A stretch of 64,000 nucleotides of DNA, from positions 30,001 to 94,000 of the forward strand of contig JAFFSR010000353.1 of assembly GCA_017163975.1 (NCBI GenBank). Reading direction: 5' to 3'. The position numbers were made by a program, and so were the translations under genes. The notes below the pieces were generated by a model that saw only the letters and a list, made by a program, of their open reading frames with translations, was not told the origin of the DNA and ran no database searches. Positions 57,106-64,000 of this stretch are shown piece after piece (within the stretch, counting starts at the first letter, position 1; each line of letters begins with the position of its first letter). The stretch is from Anastatus disparis (Eukaryota; Arthropoda; Insecta; Hymenoptera; Eupelmidae).

Positions 57106-58368
57106 TGTAACGTTTGGCTTTTCTGGACGGTTGCTTTAGACAACTCGTTGACGTCGGCGGCATCAGACTTTTACTTTTACCTGAGGGTTGATGCTGGAAG
57201 ATGGTCGGTCGGTGGTTCGAATAAGCCAAAGTTCAAAACTTATAAACTAAATTGATTTTACTGAATTTAATAATAAAAATAAAAGTGACTTTAAGAATGA
57301 AAAGTTAACTGCAATTAAAGGCAAAAGAAATTTACTATTGCGTTTAAATTATAATTAAATAAATGATATAAGCAAGGTGGTAAACAACGGGGCGGATTTA
57401 CAGGAGAGGTTTAGCGGAACTGGTAAATGAGTATGAGTCGTGCATTTTATATTTTTCACAATAAATATTCTTTGCATTTATTGAGTTGCCTTAAAACTAA
57501 TACAAGGTTACTTAAACATAAGATAATCTCGAAAAAATTGGCCGGAAACGGCGGCACGCAAAAATATGAATAAACTAAGGTTAAATTATATGTTTGAGCG
57601 GTCGGTATTATTTTTACTGGCGACGCGGCTTAACAAAAATTATAATTAATAATAAATTCCGAACGGTATCGGTTACAAACTAATAGTAAAAGAAAGGTAG
57701 ACTATTTACAGGTTACGAGATTTAATTGATCTCTTCTGGCGGTCGGTATTTATTTTTACCGGTGACGCGGTTTAACAATCTTATTATTAATAAAGGAAAG
57801 GTAATAAACTATATACAGGCTACGATATTATTGACGGCGGTTACGGTCGGAATTTACTTTACCAGCGGCGGATAATACGAGCTATGTCTCGATGACACCC
57901 GGTATAGACTGGAAGCGGATCAGTGTCGCAGGAAGACACGATAATGCTACCTCCCAGCCTCAGGGTAGACAAAGAGAAGATGCGCTAGTCGTGGAAAACT
58001 CCATCGACTGGCGGAGGAACTACCTCGACCGAAAGGGTGGAGGTAAGAGATAGGAAACTATGCATAGGAAACCCCCTTATGCATAGTTACTGGGAATGGA
58101 TGGAAAACTTAGTCAAGCTAAGCCCAGGTAAGAACGGTCTGCAATGTGTATAGGAATCCCCCTTATACACATTGAAACACGTAGGTGAGCTCTCGCTATG
58201 TAAAGCATAACTTCTCTACATAGGGAGAGGGGAGAGAGTCCGTTTTAGCCGGCCGTCTTGCCGACTTATATGCTCTGGAGCGCGCTATTCCCATTGCGGG
58301 AGTAACGCCTCGTAGCGGTTGAGCGCGGAACCCGGTTTAAGCGCGATGCTTGAAATAGCATCGTCGCA
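57106..58368 (-). repeat. LTR (3' LTR of the minus-strand element)
   Basis: Begins TGTAACGTTTGGC and ends CATCGTCGCA on plus. Equal in length to the other LTR. Contains the hairpin cluster at 58056-58230. Confidence 0.93.
58056..58230. promoter_or_regulatory. Three consecutive LTR hairpins, two with kB-like loops
   Basis: Hairpin 1: arms 58056-58066 and 58078-58088, loop GGAAACCCCCT. Hairpin 2: arms 58142-58152 and 58164-58174, loop GGAATCCCCCT. The arms differ at four positions and every difference is compensated. On minus the loops read GGGGGTTTCC and GGGGGATTCC, both fitting the Rel/NF-kB consensus GGGRNNYYCC. Hairpin 3: arms 58190-58202 and 58217-58229 with an unrelated loop. Each is preceded by AGGTRAG. 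Function is inferred, not shown. Confidence 0.7.
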
Positions 58369-58378
58369 CACCCCTCCT
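58369..58378 (-). other. Polypurine tract
   Basis: On minus, AGGAGGGGTG lies immediately before the 3' LTR, in the position of the plus-strand primer. Confidence 0.75.
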
Positions 58379-59693
58379 ACTTAGGAGAGCGGAGCATGCG
58401 CAGTAATCAACGGATCCTATTCTAAGTAAATTTAATCAAGAAGTAATTATAATTTAGATACAAAAGACTGGAAAGAAAAAAATTATTAAATTTACTTTTA
58501 CAGTAATATAATTAACTTAATACTAATCGCAGGAAGCGGTAAAAAAAAAGAAACTAGTAATAAAATAAAGCAAGGTAGCTTGGTTCGCAAAAAAAACATT
58601 CAAGTTACGGAGAAAAAAATTACTTAGGTGCAAAGAAATTTATTGTTTTAACGTTAAAAGAAAAACTAATTAAACGCGGGTAAACGATGGTAATACTCTT
58701 ACGTAGGGTGCTGGTTTTTCTGCTGCAGATGTAGATATTATCGTTGGCGGCTGACGGTTGATGTTGTTCTTTGAGTGGCTGGTCAGGATGTTATTGTAGC
58801 ATCAAATTATTGTGGCCAACATGCTTAGACCAGTGTCCTCCACTTTGCAATATCCAGAGAATATGTAACCCAGGTAGGCTGTGCGTCGCCGCGCAACAAT
58901 ACAACAACTGAGAAGAAAATTGTCAAATGGAACTTCGCAGGCAATATCTTAGATCCTGAGTCCCTTCTTTCCTAAGGTGAACTTAGCGGTACAATGGCGG
59001 TTGCCTTTTTATGTACTTGGTAAATCGAGCGGTATCTCGACTTTGGTTTTTATCAGTTGGACCCAAAATAACGTGAGAGAGTATCATCGGAGCTGGTCAG
59101 CAGTTGATTAATAGCTGAAACAGAATGAAAAAAACAAAACAAGAAAAATAAACGCGACTCATTCACCAGTTTTTACAATGATCGGTGTGTTCGAGCGCCA
59201 GCAACTTTAGTTGCGAAATTTTGACGGAGCGGTTATTAGGTCGTGTTAAGAAAAATCTTACGGTGGTAAGGAAAAAGAAGTCCTTCTGGTTTACGGTCAC
59301 CGGTCGCTGGTTTTCAGAGTATTAGGTTACTCTCGGGTTTTCGGCCGGTTCGGTGCGGGCTACAGTTGGCTTCAACTTGGTAAAATACCTGTTGCGGATA
59401 GCTGACTGTACGGGTGCTTCAACGCAGTACAAAGATATACGCGTTGCGGATAGCGAGCGGTAAAAAAAGATTTTTCTATTCGGTTTGATGAAACAGGCGT
59501 TATGTAACGTTTTGTTATAATGATGAACAAAAACAAAAAAAAAGAATATATCGGTTTTCGCGGAGTTGATATGTAATGGCGGCCAAAAAAAAAGAAAATG
59601 TTTATGAGTCCCCGTTCGCGGAGCGTCATGTAACGTTTGGTTACAATGGCGGACAGCGAACAGAAAAAAATATACTCTCGGTCGGTAAAGCAG
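58379..59693 (-). other. Internal non-coding region of the LTR element
   Basis: No gag, protease, polymerase or env motif on either strand. Near the primer site (59380-59693) there are several degenerate repeats. 59608-59640 copies the LTR-end/primer-site junction (CCCCGTTCGCGGAGCGTCATG followed by TAACGTTTGG), and weaker copies occur near 59485-59515 and 59552-59585. Confidence 0.75.
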
Positions 59694-59711
59694 GTCCCCG
59701 TTCGGGCGCCA
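59694..59711 (-). promoter_or_regulatory. Primer-binding site, tRNA-Lys type
   Basis: The minus-strand 18-mer TGGCGCCCGAACGGGGAC directly follows the 5' LTR. It is complementary to the 3' end of a tRNA-Lys (TTT)-like tRNA ending GTCCCCGTTCGGGCGCCA. The one-base difference from the common insect tRNA-Lys end is from memory of that tRNA. Confidence 0.82.
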
Positions 59712-60974
59712 TGTAACGTTTGGCTTTTCTGGACGGTTGCTTTAGACAACTCGTTGACGTCGGTGGCATCAGACTTTTACTTTTACCTGAGGGTTGATGC
59801 TGGAAGATGGTCGGTCGGTGGTTCGAATAAGCCAAAGTTCAAAACTTATAAACTAAATTGATTTTACTGAATTTAATAATAAAAATAAAAGTGAGTTTAA
59901 GAATGAAAAGTTAACTGCAATTAAAGGCAAAAGAAATTTACTATTGCGTTTAAATTATAATTAAATAAATGAAATAAGCAAGGTGGTAAACGACGGGGCG
60001 GATTTACAGGAGAGGTTTAGCGGAACTGGTAAATGAGTATGAGTCGTGCATTTTATATTTTTCACACTAAATATTCTTTGCATTTATTAAGTTGCCTTAA
60101 AACTAATACAAGGTTACTTAAACAAAAGATAATCTCGAAAAAATTGGCCGGAAACGGCGGCACGCAAAAATATGAATAAACTAAGGTTAAATTATATGTT
60201 TGAGCGGTCGGTATTATTTTTACTGGCGACGCGGCTTAATAAAAATTATAATTAATAATAAATTCCGAACGGTATCGGTTACAAACTAATAGTAAAAGAA
60301 AGGTAGACTATTTACAGATTACGAGATTTAATTGATCTCTTCTGGCGGTCGGTATTTATTTTTACCGGTGACGCGGTTTAACAATCTTATTATTAATAAA
60401 GGAAAGGTAATAAACTATATACAGGCTACGATATTATCGACGGCGGTTACGGTCGGAATTTACTTTACCGGCGGCGGATAATACGAGCTATGTCTCGATG
60501 ACACCCGGTATAGACTGGAAGCGGGTCAGTGTCGCAGGAAGACACGATAATGCTACCTCCCAGCCTCAGGGTAGACAAAGAGAAGATGCGCTAGTCGTGG
60601 AAAACTCCATCGACTGGCGGAGGAACTACCTCGACCGAAAAGGTGGAGGTAAGAGATAGGAAACTATGCATAGGAAACCCCCTTATGCATAGTTACTGGG
60701 AATGGATGGAAAACTTAGTCAAGCTAAGCCCAGGTAAGAACGGTCTGCAATGTGTATAGGAATCCCCCTTATACACATTGAAACACGTAGGTGAGCTCTC
60801 GCTATGTAAAGCATAACTTCTCTACATAGGGAGAGGGAAGAGAGTCCGTTTTAGCCGGCCGTCTTGCCGACTTATATGCTCTGGAGCGCGCTATTCCCAT
60901 TGCGGGAGTAACGCCTCGTAGCGGTTGAGCGCGGAACCCGGTTTAAGCGCGATGCTTGAAATAGCATCGTCGCA
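59712..60974 (-). repeat. LTR (5' LTR of the minus-strand element)
   Basis: Same length and ends as the other LTR. The hairpins recur at 60662-60694 and 60748-60780 with the same loops. Confidence 0.93.
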
Positions 60975-60978
60975 ACGC

Positions 60979-63108
60979 ATGATAAAAAAAATTTAATTGC
61001 TGTTTCAGATAGAAACACGACATACGACGAACTTTCCTACGCCATGTTAAATTACACGCATGCCGTACAGCTTAACATGATTCCACATAACTTAAATATT
61101 TACCAATTTGCAAAATAATCACACGGAAATTTTCTTTCACAATATTTCTCATGGTTTCTCTCTCAATAAAAGACACTTCAGCACTCAAAATTTCAGCTTC
61201 TGTTCGCTATCGTTGCAAAGAACTATATGAGAAAAGATAGTTTCGCCCATTTCTTTATATATCCTTTTTTCCTCATAGAGAAAAAAAATTTCAGTGAAAA
61301 TCGATTGACGGAAAAAGGGAGAAACAATATTATTATATTTATAAAGTCAAACTACGTGCAAGCTGCAAGAAAAATTTTAATGAAAAAGAATCATGAACTA
61401 ATGGAGGGAAACAATAATATATGTGTAAAGATGCTTCATGTACAAGCTGTAAGAAAAGTTTTAATGAAAATCAATTTAACGAAAATATTTATATACCTGT
61501 TCTCTTGCGGTCCCGAAGATATCTTTCCAATCTTTAGTGTTTCCTTTTTTTAGTTTTTGAAATGACCAGTACTATTACAAAAACAGATCTGGTAAGAAGG
61601 GTAAGATAAAAAAAACTGATAATACACAATGTCTACTCACCTCCTGATCTGGCAACTACCAGACATCCCTTTTTTTGGCTCTATACTTTTTCTAAATACA
61701 TAGTATATAAATGTCAATAACTTTCTTCATCTTTTTTTTGTGCCATTAAAACCTATTGGCAAATCGATTTTTTTAATATTTATTTCTCTGACTTTCACTC
61801 AAAACTTACTTAAGCCACATGTTTTTTGTTCTAAAATTTTCTATAACATCGTAAATGTCTACATAGTTTTTCATTTTTTATGACCATCTAACAAGACTCT
61901 AAGTAGACACCCCTCGAATTTTTAAAAAACTTAACAAAAAATATCTCCACAACTGCCACTTTTCTTCGCAATGTTTTCTTCAAACATTTTCATTTTCATT
62001 TCGAGAATCGAGTTATACGCATCTCTGACTTTTCATTAATATTATTATTGCATCATAATTAGTTAAAAAAATTTCAAGCTGAAAACAATTGTTTAAAATA
62101 AATTTTAAAGAACAATCTCTCGATATGGCGTGGTTGGATGAGATGGTTCAAGATGGAGTGTGACAATTGGAACTGGAAAAAATAGAAAACGACTGAAAAA
62201 TAAGCACGGAAGAATTCCTAAACAAAAATAAAAATACAACTGTAATTAATAATGAGAGTGAAAGTGGTAGTGATACAAAAATCAAATTATAGAAAATAAA
62301 GCTATAGAAAATAATAATGTGAATGCAGATGTGAAAGTAGAGAGAATAAAAAACGACTAAAAAATAAGTACGAAAAAATTCCTGGAGATAATTTAAAAAA
62401 ATACGAGGGGGTTAAATGATGAGAGTGAAAGTATCAGTGACGAAAAAAATAAACCTACAGAAAATAATGCGAGTGCAGATATACAAATTGTTGATGAAAT
62501 ACCCTAATTAACAGTTAAACGAATATCCACATTAAAAAAAAAGAAAGCCAGAGGAGGTAAACATTTTTTTAACAGGTCATGAAAAACGAAGAATAGCTCT
62601 CAACGATGAGCATTCAGTAAGTTTACAAACGAACGAAAAATGATGTTATCGAAACCGACGTATAGTATGCAAAAGTTAGGCTCGATAGGTGTTAATGTAT
62701 CACAGTGCAAAAATGAATTGGAACTAATAGCATACTAAACAAATTTATAACAATCGTATCGAGATAAAGTGCTTGTTTTCTACTGGGCGCGCCTGTTATT
62801 AAGTATCAATATAATTATCATGGACACACCGCTGTTCACCCTGACGTGTGAACAATTTTTCAATAGTTTGACACCTGTGCTTAGACCAACAAATTGCGAT
62901 AATAACATCGGTCAGGGGTATATCTACTTGAAAATATTTCAACTATCAAAGCTGCAATTGAGGATAATAGGATAGTAAGCGAAGATTTTTAATATAAATT
63001 TTTATATTTAAAAAATTTTTTAAATGATAAAATATTTTTTCATAAAAAAAAACCTTTAAATATTTTTTGTTTTGAACAGAAAATTTTAAATAACATTTTT
63101 TTTCTTAA
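60979..63108. other. AT-rich DNA with possible decayed coding traces
   Basis: A plus frame at 61227-61553 contains two related segments (VQAARKILMKKN and VQAVRKVLMKIN), an internal ~75-base duplication without a known family. 62200-62500 has two lysine/serine/asparagine-rich repeats sharing GAGAGTGAAAGT and AGAAAATAA motifs. 62640-62975 keeps open frames without recognised domains. No confident gene. Confidence 0.4.
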
Positions 63109-63384
63109 CCCTTGTTTGTCACATTGGGGTACAAACAATCCCACACCTTTTTCTCGTTAATTAAAAAGGTCATTTTTCTATTTTTTCAGAATTTTTACAA
63201 CATACTTATATTTGATAGTATGTTATGGAAGCTATACACTATTTAAAAGTAAGCTTTTAAGAACTTGCAAAATAATTTTGAAGTTAAAATATTTAATAGT
63301 TTTTTATAATGATTATTATCTTTGGGGTACAAACAACCCCGGTGTGATAAACATGTCTTACCTGGAAAGTGTGTCAAATAAGGG
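63109..63384. mobile_element. piggyBac-type MITE with TTAA target sites
   Basis: The inverted ends CCCTTGTTTGTCACA and TGTGTCAAATAAGGG are flanked by TTAA at 63105-63108 and 63385-63388. Subterminal GGGGTACAAACAA is repeated near both ends in the same orientation. 276 bases, non-coding, and a different family from the 26.2-kb MITE. Confidence 0.87.
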
Positions 63385-63752
63385 TTAAATCATAATGTAT
63401 GAGTTTACATATATATTTTTTTTTTTAAATCAAATTTTAAATGAAGTTTTTTCCTAAAATATAATTTTTCACGATGTACAAATCTATTCTAAATTCATTT
63501 AAATTATTTTATTTTTAAATAATAAAATTTGCAAATTTTAATTGTAATATGTTATTTCTTTTTTACTTTTCAGTGGCCAAATACACTGTTCACCAATGAT
63601 GAGCAAGGCGCTACGGCAAAATATAATTAATCATGCTTGGCGCGTGAAATCAGTGCAAATAGCCGTGAGAGAACCATGCACTTCACAATCGGATGAAGAC
63701 CTCTTCGCTTATAAAAAAAATTTTAATTTAAAAATTATATATATTTACATAC
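63385..63752. other. Spacer upstream of the histone-type stem-loop
   Basis: 63596-63730 has an open plus frame without histone similarity. A TATA-like CTTATAAAAAAAA lies at 63709-63721. No gene is called. Confidence 0.4.
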
Positions 63753-63768
63753 GGTCCTTTTCAGGACC
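63753..63768 (+). promoter_or_regulatory. Histone-type mRNA 3' stem-loop
   Basis: GGTCCTTTTCAGGACC is a perfect match to the metazoan histone stem-loop consensus (6-bp stem, UUUC loop) and is followed by AACAAAA, also typical. In histone mRNAs this element binds SLBP and directs cleavage without polyadenylation. No histone coding sequence is visible upstream within the window, so the host transcript is unknown. Confidence 0.6.
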
Positions 63769-63943
63769 AACAAAAGTCTCACACGTAGCAAACAACAATT
63801 GATAAATGAATCTCCGACGCCGATACTTTTTTTTATTATAAATTAAGTTTTTCATTTTTTTTATAATAATACTTTTTATTAAAATTTTATACAGCTTGTA
63901 AAATTATATCATTTTTTTTATTTCGCGCTGTACCACCCTGTGT

Positions 63944-64000
63944 ACGCTATAACACCCCTCAGGGAGGGGAGGACAAGAGGCCATGAACGCTATAACACCC
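63944..64000 (+). repeat. Short direct repeat at the window end
   Basis: ACGCTATAACACCC occurs at about 63945 and again at the last bases of the window, 40 bases apart, around CTCAGGGAGGGGAGG. It may be the start of a tandem array that continues outside. Confidence 0.5.

Larger units (their letters stand above)
57106..60974 (-). mobile_element. Non-coding LTR retrotransposon, minus orientation
   Basis: Two 1,263-base direct repeats (57106-58368 and 59712-60974) with TG...CA ends enclose 1,343 bases. ACGC target duplications lie at 57102-57105 and 60975-60978. On the minus strand the primer-binding site TGGCGCCCGAACGGGGAC abuts the upstream LTR (59711-59694), and a purine tract AGGAGGGGTG (58378-58369) abuts the downstream one. 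The internal part has no gag or pol, so it is a TRIM/LARD-like parasite needing proteins in trans. The LTRs differ at only about fifteen positions by eye, implying recent insertion. Confidence 0.93.

Noticed and set aside
57106..60974. Segmental duplication of a host region
   Set aside because: Equal-length repeats with TG...CA ends, 4-bp target duplication, primer site and purine tract identify them as LTRs.

Overview
This window looks like a piece of an insect (at least arthropod) nuclear genome: very AT-rich, with introns and microsatellites, and built almost entirely from transposable elements, endogenous virus-like elements and tandem repeats. No intact host gene could be recognised. The families present are Polinton/Maverick elements, an errantivirus-type Gypsy element with an envelope gene, tRNA-derived SINEs, piggyBac-type TTAA MITEs, a long-TIR DDE transposon and a non-coding LTR element. 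These families point to an arthropod, but the order cannot be fixed from sequence alone.

Layout. 1-9,000: AT-rich DNA with a SINE in a target-site duplication (2.0-2.2 kb), two foldback/MITE elements, a 1.6-kb micro/minisatellite (6.56-8.19 kb) and an 81-bp tandem array. 9.36-13.95 kb: a decayed Polinton family-B DNA polymerase (minus strand) with all exonuclease and polymerase motifs still readable. 14.2-19.37 kb: a 5.15-kb DNA transposon with ~545-bp terminal inverted repeats and a broken transposase. 20.4-21.2 kb: a LINE fragment and an inverted repeat. 21.9-28.8 kb: a ~183-bp satellite interrupted by a 5'-truncated errantivirus, whose env is itself cut by a TTAA MITE and whose 3' end is cut by a TA MITE. 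28.8-32.2 kb: 109-bp and ~214-bp repeat arrays with a foldback insertion.

32.7-43.4 kb is a gene-dense Polinton (called P2 here). Its leftward genes are a FLYWCH/DUF8207-like gene, two DUF8207-like genes, an IAP-like BIR-RING gene directly after a chromodomain integrase, a small conserved protein and a packaging ATPase. Its rightward genes are a PLA2-like minor virion protein, an adenovirus-type protease, a penton-like protein, a 51-residue basic protein and the major capsid protein. Reading frames are long but carry scattered nonsense codons. The rightward morphogenesis genes lie head to tail with overlaps of one to a few tens of bases.

46.4-48.35 kb holds a decayed gag-like zinc-knuckle gene and an expanded 24-bp coding minisatellite, followed by a second SINE (48.6-49.0 kb). 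49.4-56.7 kb is a second, clearly different Polinton (P3), all on the minus strand: polB tail, ATPase, small conserved protein, linker protein, integrase, penton, minor virion protein, F54H12.2-type major capsid protein and an unassigned gene. 57.1-60.97 kb is a young non-coding LTR element in minus orientation with 1,263-bp LTRs, a 4-bp target duplication and a tRNA-Lys-type primer site. Its LTRs contain paired hairpins with Rel/NF-kB-like loops. The last 3 kb hold AT-rich DNA, a second TTAA MITE and a perfect histone-type 3' stem-loop without a recognisable histone gene.

The most notable content is P2, a virus-like mobile element that carried an apoptosis-inhibitor-like gene six bases after its integrase, plus a small expanded DUF8207-like family. 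The structured LTRs of the 57-61 kb element come second.
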